A stretch of 64,000 nucleotides of DNA from Tolumonas osonensis. GTDB taxonomy: Bacteria; Pseudomonadota; Gammaproteobacteria; Enterobacterales; Aeromonadaceae. The stretch is from contig NZ_JACHGR010000005.1 of assembly GCF_014202415.1 (NCBI RefSeq), forward strand, positions 124,001-188,000. Reading direction: 5' to 3'. The translations under genes were made by a program, and so were the position numbers. The notes below the pieces were generated by a model that saw only the letters and a program-made list of their open reading frames with translations, had not been told where the DNA came from and searched no databases. This document shows, piece after piece, positions 8,440-17,861 of this stretch. Numbering within the stretch: the first letter of the stretch is position 1; each line of letters starts with the position of its first letter.

Positions 8440-10653
8440 TCAGAACAATTTCTTCAGGCTTTCAGACAGCGCATCACCGGCTTTTTTCTCCAGCTTTTGC
8501 TGTACTTCCTGTTTCTTCTCTTCCAGTTTGGCGCCCGCGTTTTCCTTAATAGCAGCAGTCAGATCAAGCGAGTATTTCGGTGCAGACGTAGCCCCTTTTA
8601 TACGGATCGGAACCGTTACACCATGCAACTGATCCCGCTCCTTACCCATCTGACCTTTACTGCTATCCACCAGCACCGCCCTCAACAGATAATTGATGTT
8701 GTCTGTTTTCAGGTTAACGTCACCCTCACCACTGACCCGCAGTAACGGCGATTTCATTACCAGATCCTTGTTCGTCGCTATTCCCTGATTAAACAGCAGT
8801 GAAGCCGTTAACTCAGTAAAATCCGTTTTCTCTACATTACTTGCCGTCACTGACTGTTCCCCGCCTTTCAGGCCGGAGATGGCTGCCTTGGCTTCGCGGA
8901 TAGTTTTCGCGATATTAATACCCCGCCATGCGCCATCATTGACCCTAGTGTTCAGGTTACCGGTCAGGCTGTTTTTCAGTGCCGTCGTATCGCCGCCCTG
9001 CATGGTCAGACTGCCATTCACATTTGCTTTGCCCTCGATTTTTTCGAACCCAGCAAATTGTTTGAGCAGCGCGTAAATATCAACACCGGTGATATCCGGT
9101 TTCACCGTGATCCGGGGGCTGGCCGTCGTGGTTGCGGTTCCACTGGCAGCGATAGCGCCACCGAACGCTTTCAGGCTGAACGCCGGCACCGAGAGCAATC
9201 CTTTTTGCGCTTTGACTGCTAACCGGACATCTCCCGCATCGACCGTACCATATTTCAACTGACCAAGGCTCAGCTGACCGTCCATATTCAGCGCATCCAG
9301 ACCGGAAAGATCGACTTTGGTTGCCGGCACTTTGCTGCCTGCGCCTGCACCGGAATCAGCTTGATTGCCACTACCGCCCGTCGATTTTCCGGAAACTATA
9401 TAACGGTTCAGATCCAGCGACTGCGCTTTTACATCGAAACGAATAAACGGATTTTTGAACCCTTTAACATCAGCACTGAAATCAAGCGGGTTACGATCCA
9501 GTGCCCCCTTCATCACCGTATTAACCTGCTGAGCCTTCAGATTCGCATTCAGTTTGCCCGACAGATCCACCGGCACTGCCTTCATCCCGCCACTGGTAAC
9601 GTCACCTCTGATCGCCAGTTGCGCCAGGTTGATGGTCTGGGTAGCCAGATTGACGTTAACCGGGCTGTTTATGGTCATTTTTACTGCCTGATCAGCCTGA
9701 TTCGCCGTCAAATCCAGTTTCAATGCCCTTGCTTTGATTTGCTGGCTATCACCTGAAACGCCGTCCAATTTGAAAATGGCATCGACCTTACGGGCTGTGC
9801 CGCTCAGTAGCGTGGAAACAGCCATCGTATCTGCCGTGGCAGTATTCCCTTTGATATATAGCTTAGGTGCCGTCAGTGTCAGTTTCAGTGCATCTTTATC
9901 TGCTTTGCCATCCAGCACATTATGCAATCCGTCCAATAGCCATTGACCGGTTTTCTGATCGAAATTCAGGCGATCCAGTTTCGTATTGAGAAGCAAATCC
10001 AGTGCTGGAGACGGGCTTTGCAGACGGGAGCTGAAATCAATATGCTCGGCTCCGGAAACCGTGATCCCATCGCCAAACAGAGACAAATCACTCAGTTTCA
10101 GCTGTTGCCCGGATTGCAGATCGCTGTAACTGACACTGCTCCCGGCAATATTAAATTGTGACAACTGAAAGCCCGGAACCGGAGAAGAGCCGGAAGTGGT
10201 TTCGGAATCTGTCAGAATTTCAGGCGTACTCTCTTTTGTTGCGGATGTGTTCTTTGTTTCCATCAGATCCGCAAAGTTGTATTGCCCAGTTTTATCTTTC
10301 GTCAGCTTAATCGTGGCGCCCTGTATATCCACTTCATCAATAACAAGCTGCTTCGATAACAGTGGCCAGAACTGCATCACCAGGCGGGCATCATTGATAT
10401 GAGCGAACTGCACATCCGAATTTCGCTCAGACAAACTGACATCGGAAAGCGTAATACCCGGTTTAGGGAAGAGGGACAAACTGAGGGGGCCGTTGAATTT
10501 AAGCGTTCTCTGCTTTTCTGATTTAACCAGTGCTTCTAACCGCGGTTTCAGTGTATTGGCATCAAATGTCGCTGATACATACACGGCCCCTCCTGCAATC
10601 AGGGCAATAACCGCACCGATCGAATAGAGAGAATACTTTGTAATTTTATCCAT
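8440..10653 (-). CDS. AsmA family protein
   Basis: A 737-residue AsmA-family envelope protein. A single N-terminal membrane anchor (about 9-28) precedes the AsmA N-terminal region (TFDANTLKPRLEALVKSEKQR, PLSLSLFPKPGITLSDVSL, DEVDIQGATIKL). A long beta-rich region follows, then the conserved AsmA C-terminal block (VNGSLTMQGGDTTALKNSL, RVNDGAWRGINIAKTIREAK, VPIRIKGATSAPKYSLDL). The C-terminus is an amphipathic helical stretch rich in Lys/Glu. AsmA-like proteins are repeat beta-groove proteins thought to carry phospholipid to the outer membrane. It is convergent with ppsA. Confidence 0.92.
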   Translation of the reverse strand: MDKITKYSLYSIGAVIALIAGGAVYVSATFDANTLKPRLEALVKSEKQRTLKFNGPLSLSLFPKPGITLSDVSLSERNSDVQFAHINDARLVMQFWPLLSKQLVIDEVDIQGATIKLTKDKTGQYNFADLMETKNTSATKESTPEILTDSETTSGSSPVPGFQLSQFNIAGSSVSYSDLQSGQQLKLSDLSLFGDGITVSGAEHIDFSSRLQSPSPALDLLLNTKLDRLNFDQKTGQWLLDGLHNVLDGKADKDALKLTLTAPKLYIKGNTATADTMAVSTLLSGTARKVDAIFKLDGVSGDSQQIKARALKLDLTANQADQAVKMTINSPVNVNLATQTINLAQLAIRGDVTSGGMKAVPVDLSGKLNANLKAQQVNTVMKGALDRNPLDFSADVKGFKNPFIRFDVKAQSLDLNRYIVSGKSTGGSGNQADSGAGAGSKVPATKVDLSGLDALNMDGQLSLGQLKYGTVDAGDVRLAVKAQKGLLSVPAFSLKAFGGAIAASGTATTTASPRITVKPDITGVDIYALLKQFAGFEKIEGKANVNGSLTMQGGDTTALKNSLTGNLNTRVNDGAWRGINIAKTIREAKAAISGLKGGEQSVTASNVEKTDFTELTASLLFNQGIATNKDLVMKSPLLRVSGEGDVNLKTDNINYLLRAVLVDSSKGQMGKERDQLHGVTVPIRIKGATSAPKYSLDLTAAIKENAGAKLEEKKQEVQQKLEKKAGDALSESLKKLF

Positions 10654-10817
10654 ATTTCAGCTCCCGTTTGGCAGCGCCCTGCACGGGAAAACTCAGCCTG
10701 AACCGGAGAAAACATCCTGCAATACCCGATCGGACAGGAGACATGCAAATGGCGCTGAATGAGTTATTACCTACAGTATTGATTTATACGGCATAAATCG
10801 CCAGTAAATAACGCATG

Positions 10818-11366
10818 CTATTGTTTCCATTCCTTCCGCATGCTTGGAGTCAGACTGAAATTCGCATCGCCGGCACTGATAAACAGTTGCCCTTCACTGA
10901 TGGTCACCTGCCACTGCATATTACGTTCAGCCAGTGCAACCAGCGGCGTCAGTTCATCTTCCGGAAAATCAATGATGCGCAGATTGTCATGTTTACCGAG
11001 CAACGCCTCATTCTGCTGCCACCAGAGATCCACGTTCCGTCCGCCATAGGTATAAAGTGAAACCTGTTCTGAACGGTTACAGGCTTTTTTCAGACGACGC
11101 TCATCCGGCAGTCCGACGTCAATCCAGTGTTCAATGCCGCCATGCAGATTCTTCAGCCATAATTCAGGCTCATCATCCGCGCACAGTCCTTTGGTAAACG
11201 TCAGCGCTTCATCGGCATTCAGTACCCAGGCCAGTAAGCGGACAATCAGACGTTGATCCGTTTCAGAAGGGTGCCGGGCCAGTGTAAGGCTGGTATCAAG
11301 ATAGACCGCCCGATCAATGTCGGCAATGTTCAGCGTTGCCTTGAAAATAGTGGCTTTAAGTGCCAT
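10818..11366 (-). CDS. yaeQ: YaeQ family protein
   Basis: A 182-residue YaeQ protein of the PD-(D/E)XK-like fold. It has the family N-terminus MALKATIFKATLNIADIDR, ARHPSETDQRLIVRLLAWVLNA, and the characteristic HWIDVGLPDERRLKKACNRS and YTYGGRNVDLWW. The biological role is not settled; an RfaH-suppressor role was once proposed. It lies 38 bp downstream of a diguanylate cyclase on the same strand and may be co-transcribed with it. An AGGG site precedes the ATG. Confidence 0.93.
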   Translation of the reverse strand: MALKATIFKATLNIADIDRAVYLDTSLTLARHPSETDQRLIVRLLAWVLNADEALTFTKGLCADDEPELWLKNLHGGIEHWIDVGLPDERRLKKACNRSEQVSLYTYGGRNVDLWWQQNEALLGKHDNLRIIDFPEDELTPLVALAERNMQWQVTISEGQLFISAGDANFSLTPSMRKEWKQ

Positions 11367-11404
11367 GAAGAACCCTGATAATAATGATTAGGAAAGACAA
11401 TAGT

Positions 11405-13045
11405 TTAAAACACCTGAACCTGATTTCGCCCGTTTTCTTTTGCCCGGTACATGGCCATATCCGCGTTTTTGGTCAATGTCCGCTCATCGGTAGCGTGCTC
11501 AGGATATAGCGCAATGCCAACACAGCAGGAAATGTTCATCTGATAACCCGCCAGTTCAAACGGCTGATTCAGTGCCAGACGTATTTTCTCGGCAACATGG
11601 AAAGCACTATTGGCATCAGCGACATCCTGCAGCAGGATCACAAACTCATCGCCGCCAATCCGGCTGACGGTATCGGAAGCCCGGACGCAGCTTTGCATCC
11701 GCACTGCCACTTCTTTCAGTAACAAATCCCCCACCGCATGCCCGAAGGAATCATTGACCGGTTTGAATTTGTCCAGGTCCAGAAACATCAGCGCCAGATT
11801 CTTCTTGTTCCGTTTTGCAGACCGGATGCTCTGTTTCAGACGATCGGAAAACAGCACCCGGGTCGGCAAGCCGGTCAGGACATCATAATGCGCCAGCCGA
11901 CGATGCTTCTCTTCGCTTTGCCGTAAAGCCTCTGCGGCGTGATAACGTTCGATGGCGATTGCCGCCAGATTGGCCGAGGCTTCAATCAGACTGATATCTT
12001 CGGGCTCGGGCGAATGCCGGTCACGATGATAAATGGCAAAGGTACCTAATACTTTATTGGCCGAGCCATAGATGGGTTGCGACCAGCAGGAACCTAATCC
12101 GGCCCGGGTCGTCACTTCAAGATAAGATGCCCAGTACGGATGGGAGGCGATATCTTCCACAATGACACGCTCACCGGTAAATGCGGCTGTTCCGCAGGAG
12201 CCCGCACCGATACCGATCTCAATGCCATCGATCGCCTCATTATAAAAATCCGGCAAACTACGGGATGCGCCGGAATGCAGATGCTTCCCTTCTTTATCGA
12301 GCAGCAGGATTGAACACATCATCTCCGGATATTCGGTTTCAACGCTCTCGACAATAGCCAGCAGAATGACATCCAGTGACGCGCCGCGGGACAACAGCTC
12401 CAGCACCCGGTTATGAACCCGTTCATGCTGCTCACGCCGTTTTCGATCCGTAATATCCAGTTTGACGGCGACATATTGGGTAACCTTACCCTCAGTATTC
12501 AATATTGGGGAGATATGTGCCTGTTCCCAGTATATTTCCCCGTTCTTGCGCCGGTTAACAAACTCTCCCGACCAGTTTTCCCCGCGACTTAATTTTTCCC
12601 ACATCGCGTCATAAAGTTCCGAACCGGTTAAACCCGAATGCAAAAGCCTGGGATTATGACCCAGCACTTCATTCAGCGTATAACCAGTCACCTCAGTAAA
12701 ACGGGGATTCACATAACTGATATTCGCGTCCGCATCGGCGATAACAACCGAAGCCGGACTTTGCTCTATCGCGGTATAAAGCGTACGCAGCCGATCTTCA
12801 TGCTCCCGGCTTTTCTGCAGACGCCTTTTTAATTTCCTGTTCTGAAAGAAAAAGTAGATTGCGGAGATCACCGCCAGAACAAATAACGCCCCCATAATCT
12901 GTGCGAATGCATGTAACCAGCTGACTAGGGATTGTTCCGTTTCCGGGATCAGACTGATCTCGGCACGAACATGCTCACTGAGAAAAGCCAGAGACAAAAA
13001 AATGAATAACAAGTGTGGACGACTATTATTTGTCTTGTTTTGCAT
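11405..13045 (-). CDS. Membrane diguanylate cyclase with PAS, GAF and GGDEF domains
   Basis: 546 residues. The N-terminus has a signal-like hydrophobic stretch ending HVRAE and a second membrane helix (about 48-68). A PAS domain (about 90-205, AIEQSPASVVIADADANISYVNPRF...KLDITDRKRRE), a GAF domain (about 208-370, with GIGAGSCGTAAFTGERVIVEDIA) and a C-terminal GGDEF domain follow. The GGDEF domain has catalytic RIGGDEF and the RASD inhibitory site in register. It should synthesise c-di-GMP under control of ligands or redox signals at PAS and GAF. The short periplasmic segment between the two hydrophobic stretches is only about 20 residues. yaeQ follows closely. Confidence 0.93.
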   Translation of the reverse strand: MQNKTNNSRPHLLFIFLSLAFLSEHVRAEISLIPETEQSLVSWLHAFAQIMGALFVLAVISAIYFFFQNRKLKRRLQKSREHEDRLRTLYTAIEQSPASVVIADADANISYVNPRFTEVTGYTLNEVLGHNPRLLHSGLTGSELYDAMWEKLSRGENWSGEFVNRRKNGEIYWEQAHISPILNTEGKVTQYVAVKLDITDRKRREQHERVHNRVLELLSRGASLDVILLAIVESVETEYPEMMCSILLLDKEGKHLHSGASRSLPDFYNEAIDGIEIGIGAGSCGTAAFTGERVIVEDIASHPYWASYLEVTTRAGLGSCWSQPIYGSANKVLGTFAIYHRDRHSPEPEDISLIEASANLAAIAIERYHAAEALRQSEEKHRRLAHYDVLTGLPTRVLFSDRLKQSIRSAKRNKKNLALMFLDLDKFKPVNDSFGHAVGDLLLKEVAVRMQSCVRASDTVSRIGGDEFVILLQDVADANSAFHVAEKIRLALNQPFELAGYQMNISCCVGIALYPEHATDERTLTKNADMAMYRAKENGRNQVQVF

Positions 13046-13300
13046 TCGCCACCTCTCACACTACGGGGCTAATTTTCTCGCAATCTTTGCGCTGTATTAA
13101 AGTATGACCGATATCAGACAATGTTCATTATCTGTTTATTTTTTAAATAGAAACGGGACGTACACATCAACTAAACACAAAATATTCATCTAATGCAAGC
13201 AACCGGATAATCTCATCAACTAAAATCCCTCCAGCCTGTCCAAAGTGATATGATTCACTCTCATCTGTTATGTATCACTGATTGTCAAAGAGACCCGCAT

Positions 13301-14128
13301 ATGATCCAACTTGGCCGCATGAACTCCCTTCCTGTAATTAAAATCGATGAAAAAGGTGCCTGGTTGGATGCAGACGACTTGGGACAAGCTTTTGTTCCGC
13401 AAAGTCAGCTACCGGAACACATCAAAGAGGGCGACGTTCTGCCTGTATTCCCTTATCTGGATGGTGACGGAGAGCTGGTAGTCAGCACCGACAAACCTCT
13501 GGCGCAAGTAGGCGAATTCGCTGGAATGAAAGTGGTTTCTGCCAGCCGTATTGGCGCCTTCCTTGACTGGGGGATGAAGAAAGATCTGTTTGTTCCTGCC
13601 AATGAACAGGCCAAACCAATGCAGTCAGGCCACACCTATGTGGTTTACGTCTATCTGGATCGTGAAAGCCGCCCTACTGCTACCAGCCGTCTGGATCATT
13701 ACCTGAGCATTGAAATGCCACGTTATGAGCCATGGGAAGAAGTTGATTTGCTGATCTGCGAACAGACCGATCTCGGCTATAAAGTGATCGTGAACAAGAA
13801 GTTCTGGGGTCTGATCTTCCGTAATGAAATTTTCGCTAACATCAAAATCGGTCAGCGTACCAAGGGCTACATCAAAAAAATCCATGACGATGGCAAACTG
13901 GATGTCACGCTGAACAAGCCCGGCCTCGCCCGCAAAGACGAAGCCGGTGAAAAAATTCTGGTCCGTCTGCAAAAAGCCGGCGGCTTCCTACCTGTTGGCG
14001 ATAAAAGCTCACCGGAACTGATCTACTCGCAATTCAGCATGAGCAAGGGCACCTTCAAAAAGGCGATCGGCGGTCTGTATAAACAAGGGCTGATCACCAT
14101 TGAAAACGATGGTATCAGACTGAATTAA
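13301..14128 (+). CDS. cvfB: S1-domain RNA-binding protein, CvfB/YitL family
   Basis: A 275-residue protein with the CvfB layout: an N-terminal S1-like fold (MNSLPVIKIDEKGAWLDADDLGQAFVP), a second S1 (ASRIGAFLDWGMKKDLFVP), a third (TKGYIKKIHDDGKLDVTLNKPG) and a C-terminal winged helix (SKGTFKKAIGGLYKQGLITIENDGIRLN). CvfB binds RNA and influences virulence or stress gene expression in Firmicutes; in proteobacteria the role is unclear. The frame is open from 13250, but ATG 13301 with a preceding AAGAGA gives the family N-terminus. Confidence 0.9.
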   Translation: MIQLGRMNSLPVIKIDEKGAWLDADDLGQAFVPQSQLPEHIKEGDVLPVFPYLDGDGELVVSTDKPLAQVGEFAGMKVVSASRIGAFLDWGMKKDLFVPANEQAKPMQSGHTYVVYVYLDRESRPTATSRLDHYLSIEMPRYEPWEEVDLLICEQTDLGYKVIVNKKFWGLIFRNEIFANIKIGQRTKGYIKKIHDDGKLDVTLNKPGLARKDEAGEKILVRLQKAGGFLPVGDKSSPELIYSQFSMSKGTFKKAIGGLYKQGLITIENDGIRLN

Positions 14129-14171
14129 AAGTATTTTTACTAAAATAGATTAGATTCCGGAACTTGCTTAA

Positions 14172-14450
14172 ATGAGAACATTCCTGCTTACCGCGCTTGT
14201 TGCGCTCACATTTTCTTCGTTCAGCTTCAGCAGCACCGACATGTATCTCGCATCTAATGACGATTATGATGTGGGTGGCGGTGGTACTTATCATTCGCCT
14301 GACGGCCTGGCCCCTCAGAAGGAATGCACAACAGAATGCACCTCTGAATATCATGCTTGTACAGCTGATTGTTTCAGAGACGATATCCTGCTAATGGGAG
14401 GATGTATCGCTGGCTGCAAGATGAACAACTGCTCCACTCATTGTGAATAA
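14172..14450 (+). CDS. Small exported cysteine-rich protein with four CX3C motifs
   Basis: A 92-residue protein that I do not recognise. An N-terminal Sec signal peptide (MRTFLLTALVALTFSSFSFSS, cleaved near residue 20) is followed by a short Gly/Asp linker and a C-terminal half with eight cysteines arranged as four CX3C motifs: CTTEC, CTADC, CIAGC and CSTHC. Even numbers of periplasmic cysteines with this spacing suggest a disulfide-stapled helical hairpin, similar in pattern to eukaryotic twin-CX3C proteins; this is analogy only. A CCGGAA site precedes the ATG. It lies 43 bp after cvfB and may be co-transcribed or have its own promoter. Confidence 0.65.
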   Translation: MRTFLLTALVALTFSSFSFSSTDMYLASNDDYDVGGGGTYHSPDGLAPQKECTTECTSEYHACTADCFRDDILLMGGCIAGCKMNNCSTHCE

Positions 14451-14537
14451 TCCAGTTCCGCCTTGAAACAGGGACACGATGTGCAGTTATTTATGATGAG
14501 AGCCGGTGTGGAAGCATAAGATGATGATCAGAACGCT

Positions 14538-15173
14538 TTATTTCTGATCGTTATCTTCGTCTTTTGTCTCGTTCTCTTTCTCATCTTCATCAAGTTTAGC
14601 AAGCTCCGCTCGCAGTCTATCCAGTTCATCACGGTAAGTCTCGGCATCACCGTAATCAACAAATCCATCATAGTATGGATGCGCCTGCATGACCCGGCGG
14701 GCATGTTTGATCGGACACCAGTATTGCTCGGTTCGTCCGACAATTTCCTTAATATAGGAAATTAACCCGTTCCCATAGGAACAATATGCGCAATTGATTT
14801 TTTCAATAATATTGAGATAGCCAAGATAAGCCCGGTCAAACACAAAATAATCCCGCCGGCGTACCCGGGGAATACCGTACAACGGAAAGCAGATGTATTG
14901 ATAAATAGTGACGAAAAGATCCAGCAGCAACATGGGAACAAGCACTGAATAGATAATCGGTGCAGAGATAACATTACGAAATCGTGCCTGGCGCAGATAT
15001 TTAAACAGCCCCATTTTGAACCGGCGTTGCTGCTCCAGCACTTCCCGTTCAAAACGAACACGCCTGTTTTCAAAATCGGTATGGAGCTCGGCACGCCGGC
15101 GTGCCATTTCCTGCTCGATTTCATCTTGTATCTGACGAATACGCTCCAGCAACTCTTTTATTTTCGGGTTCAT
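14538..15173 (-). CDS. Hypothetical coiled-coil membrane protein
   Basis: 211 residues, family not recognised. The first 60 residues form a charged coiled coil (KELLERIRQIQDEIEQEMARR and onwards), then comes one hydrophobic segment (about 70-92, ISAPIIYSVLVPMLLLDLFVTI). A second region carries conserved-looking Cys/Trp signatures (NCAYCSYGNGLISYIKEI and YWCPIKHARR), and the tail is very acidic (DEDEKENETKDEDNDQK). The C-A-Y-C...W-C-P pattern could bind a metal or form disulfides. The neighbours, a secreted Cys-rich protein and two paralogous unknowns, give no functional clue. Confidence 0.7.
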   Translation of the reverse strand: MNPKIKELLERIRQIQDEIEQEMARRRAELHTDFENRRVRFEREVLEQQRRFKMGLFKYLRQARFRNVISAPIIYSVLVPMLLLDLFVTIYQYICFPLYGIPRVRRRDYFVFDRAYLGYLNIIEKINCAYCSYGNGLISYIKEIVGRTEQYWCPIKHARRVMQAHPYYDGFVDYGDAETYRDELDRLRAELAKLDEDEKENETKDEDNDQK

Positions 15174-15312
15174 AGTATCCCTTGTTATCTGTCTGGCGCT
15201 GTTTCTTTAAACGTATCAATGTTTTCTGTGGTTGTCGTTGCCTGCTGCAGATTCTGTTATGCCGATGTGAGCATTATCTGATTATTTTCTCCCCGGACAG
15301 CGTTTCCCGAAT

Positions 15313-15783
15313 TTAACCTCTTGCACCAAACCGGTACTTGTCGCTGACTTCATCATTGGCATCTATTGTGGTTTTGTTCATCGCGCGGAGGAAATAGGCA
15401 TGTTTTTCATTAAAGTAGGTCAATAGCTCCCGCAGTTGTAATGCATTATCAGGTTCGACTGATATGGACATCCACTCGGCAATACAAGCCAGCATGATCC
15501 GCTCCGTCCACGGATTCGAAATCGGAGTGGTCATTGCCTGTTCTCTAATGATCCGGGTGATAGCTTCATTTTTGCTCAGAATTTCAATCAATTGTTCTGT
15601 TGAATAATTATCTGAACGGGTCAGCGTTTTGACAGTCGCAACCGGCTTCTGTGCCAGAAATGACAGAAAATGAGCGGAAAGTTGATACTCCTCCGCGTAT
15701 TCCAGAAAAAAACGGATTTGTGTTTCTTTATCCCATGCCCGAAGAGCAATCAACTCGTCATATTGTTGTTTTGCACCACTCAT
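15313..15783 (-). CDS. Hypothetical protein, copy B of a tandem paralogous pair
   Basis: 156 residues from ATG 15783, with GGGAG eight bases upstream; an in-frame ATG six bases earlier is too close to that site. The sequence is mostly helical, begins MSGAKQQYDELIALRAWDKETQIRFF, and has no signal peptide or membrane segment. It aligns along nearly its full length with the next gene upstream (15888-16394): KQQY, RxWDKxTQIRFFLEYAxEY, HFLSxL, EQLI, YFNxKHAxF. Function unknown. Confidence 0.75.
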   Translation of the reverse strand: MSGAKQQYDELIALRAWDKETQIRFFLEYAEEYQLSAHFLSFLAQKPVATVKTLTRSDNYSTEQLIEILSKNEAITRIIREQAMTTPISNPWTERIMLACIAEWMSISVEPDNALQLRELLTYFNEKHAYFLRAMNKTTIDANDEVSDKYRFGARG

Positions 15784-15887
15784 GCGCATTCTCCCTGATT
15801 ATGCACATTAATAATACATGCATCAGTATCTATGCATCCGAGATAGTGCAAATGCAAATCCGGTGCCGTTCCGGCCTTAGGACAGGT

Positions 15888-16394
15888 TTACTTTTGCGGC
15901 ATACCTACAATATGCGCATAGCGGGCGTACATGTTATCCAGATAATCATCCGGATTCTGCTTGTCATTCACCCCGGCCGTCGCATCATCATCTGGCTGGC
16001 TAAAAAAGGCATGCTTCAGATTAAAATAAGCCAGCAGTTCCTGAACCAGTTGTTTATTTTCCGGATCAATCGCAATTGACATGCAGGAAGCGACGCACTT
16101 AATCACATCCTGCACCGACCAGGGATGCATATCACGGGTAACCAGCGAGTTATCCTTAATCGCGTTCGTCACTGCTTCATCCTTGATGACCAGCCGTATG
16201 AGCTGTTCAAAAGAGTAGTGATCAGAGGCGGTCAGCACTTTAAGACCAGGAGCAGGTTTCAGGCCAAGATAAGATAAAAAATGTTCCCCGAGTTTATATT
16301 CCTGCGCATACTCCAGGAAAAAACGGATCTGGGTGTCTTTATCCCATGAACGGGCAACGACCATCTTTTCATACTGCTGCTTCAGATCACTCAC
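15888..16394 (-). CDS. Hypothetical protein, copy A of a tandem paralogous pair
   Basis: 168 residues from GTG 16394, chosen because GGAGAG lies five to ten bases upstream and the resulting N-terminus (SDLKQQYEKMVVARSWDK) lines up with that of its paralogue. The longer frame to 16448 would add a hydrophobic stretch absent from the paralogue. It is a soluble helical protein ending in an extension (PDDYLDNMYARYAHIVGMPQK) that the downstream copy lacks. The tandem arrangement implies local duplication followed by clear divergence. Function unknown. Confidence 0.72.
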   Translation of the reverse strand: MSDLKQQYEKMVVARSWDKDTQIRFFLEYAQEYKLGEHFLSYLGLKPAPGLKVLTASDHYSFEQLIRLVIKDEAVTNAIKDNSLVTRDMHPWSVQDVIKCVASCMSIAIDPENKQLVQELLAYFNLKHAFFSQPDDDATAGVNDKQNPDDYLDNMYARYAHIVGMPQK

Positions 16395-16544
16395 AACCAC
16401 TCTCCAAAATACAACTCGCCAATGTACAGCTTGCGTAAACGCAAACATTGCGCGTTATTATATTCCGTTCGACCCAAGCGCATCTATTAAGCCTGTCACA
16501 TGCCCGCCATATTTTTACGATATAACTGTCCGATTTTGCTTCGG

Positions 16545-17861
16545 TTATTTCCCCGGTAGCGAAAGATTCTCGGATTCGGTATTCGCAATCCGGGTCACCA
16601 GCAGCTGATCTATCTTGTAACTGTCGATATCGACCACTTCAAATTTATAGCCAGCATAGGTCACAGAGTCGGTCCGCTTAGGTATTTTACGCAGCATAAA
16701 CATCATAAAGCCGGCAATCGTTTCGTAATTCTCATATTCCGGAAACGTTTCAATATCCAGTACCCGCATGACATCATCAATAGGTGCGATACCGTCAATC
16801 AGCCAGGAGTGATCATCACGCTGGATGATCTGCTCTTCCTGATGCTGGTTCACCAAATCACCCATCAGGGTATTCATGATGTCATTCAGCGTGATGATCC
16901 CTACCACCAGCGCATATTCATTCAGGATCACCGCGAAATCTTCCCGGGACCCTTTGAACCCTTCCAGCGCTTCGGTCAGCGTTAAAGTATCCGGAATGAT
17001 TAATGGCGTATGAATCAGCTTCTCATCAGTCAGCGATATTGGTTGTTTGTTCAGTACCCGCAGCAGAATATCTTTGGAATCCACATACCCCAGTACGGTA
17101 TCAATGTTGTTATCACAGACCAGAAATTTGGAATGCGGATGTTCCGCTATCTTCTGTCTGATCTCCTCTTCTGTTTCCCTGCGATCAAAATAAATAATGC
17201 CGTCCCGGGATGTCATCGTGGATGGAACAGTTTTTGAATCCAGCTCGAACACATTTTCTATCAGATGATGCTCCTGTTCCCGTAATACCCCCGCCTGCGC
17301 CCCCGCCGACATCATGGCGTAAATATCATCCGGCGTGATCACTTCCTTATGTGTCGTCGGTAATTTGAACAGGCGAAACAACAGGTTGGCTAATCCGTTA
17401 AAGATAAAGACCAGCGGCTTGAAAACGGCCACGCAGAACAGCATTGGATTGACGATATGAATAGCAATCTGCTCCGGTGCCATCATGGCCAGTCGTTTCG
17501 GAATCAGGTCTGCAAAAAGAATAAACAGCGAAGTCACCAGCATGAACGATATCGCAAAACTGATGGTGTCCAGCAAAGGGGATGCAATCCAGTACTGCAG
17601 GACGTCGGAAACATAAGGCGTCAGCGCCGATTCACCGATAATACCGCCGAGAATCGCCACGGCATTCAAACCGATCTGCACGACGGTAAAGTAATGTCCC
17701 GGTTGCTCCTGTAAAGCAATCACCTTATTGGCCTGCTCACTCCCGGATTCAGCCAACTGCTGTAATTTCAGTCTGCGGGAGGCCGCCAGCGCAATTTCCG
17801 AGACAGAAAAAAAAGCACTGGCAATAATTAATACCGCTATAGAGAAGATACTGTTTGTCAT
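16545..17861 (-). CDS. paeA: Polyamine exporter PaeA (YtfL), CNNM-CBS-CorC protein
   Basis: A 438-residue protein closely matching E. coli YtfL/PaeA. The N-terminal DUF21/CNNM membrane domain has three to four helices and the block FFSVSEIALAASRRLKLQQL and FTVVQIGLNAVAILGGIIGE. A CBS pair follows (HSKFLVCDNNIDTVLGYVDSKD; DFAVILNEYALVVGIITLNDIM), then a CorC_HlyC domain (WLIDGIAPIDDVMRVLDI, YETIAGFMMFMLRKIPKR). PaeA exports cadaverine and putrescine in enterobacteria and protects stationary cells; older annotation calls the family hemolysin-like. It is transcribed on its own. Confidence 0.92.
   Translation of the reverse strand: MTNSIFSIAVLIIASAFFSVSEIALAASRRLKLQQLAESGSEQANKVIALQEQPGHYFTVVQIGLNAVAILGGIIGESALTPYVSDVLQYWIASPLLDTISFAISFMLVTSLFILFADLIPKRLAMMAPEQIAIHIVNPMLFCVAVFKPLVFIFNGLANLLFRLFKLPTTHKEVITPDDIYAMMSAGAQAGVLREQEHHLIENVFELDSKTVPSTMTSRDGIIYFDRRETEEEIRQKIAEHPHSKFLVCDNNIDTVLGYVDSKDILLRVLNKQPISLTDEKLIHTPLIIPDTLTLTEALEGFKGSREDFAVILNEYALVVGIITLNDIMNTLMGDLVNQHQEEQIIQRDDHSWLIDGIAPIDDVMRVLDIETFPEYENYETIAGFMMFMLRKIPKRTDSVTYAGYKFEVVDIDSYKIDQLLVTRIANTESENLSLPGK

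Noticed and set aside
16545-17861. Hemolysin annotation for this CBS-domain membrane protein
   Set aside because: The sequence follows E. coli PaeA/YtfL closely; the hemolysin label is a historical family name.
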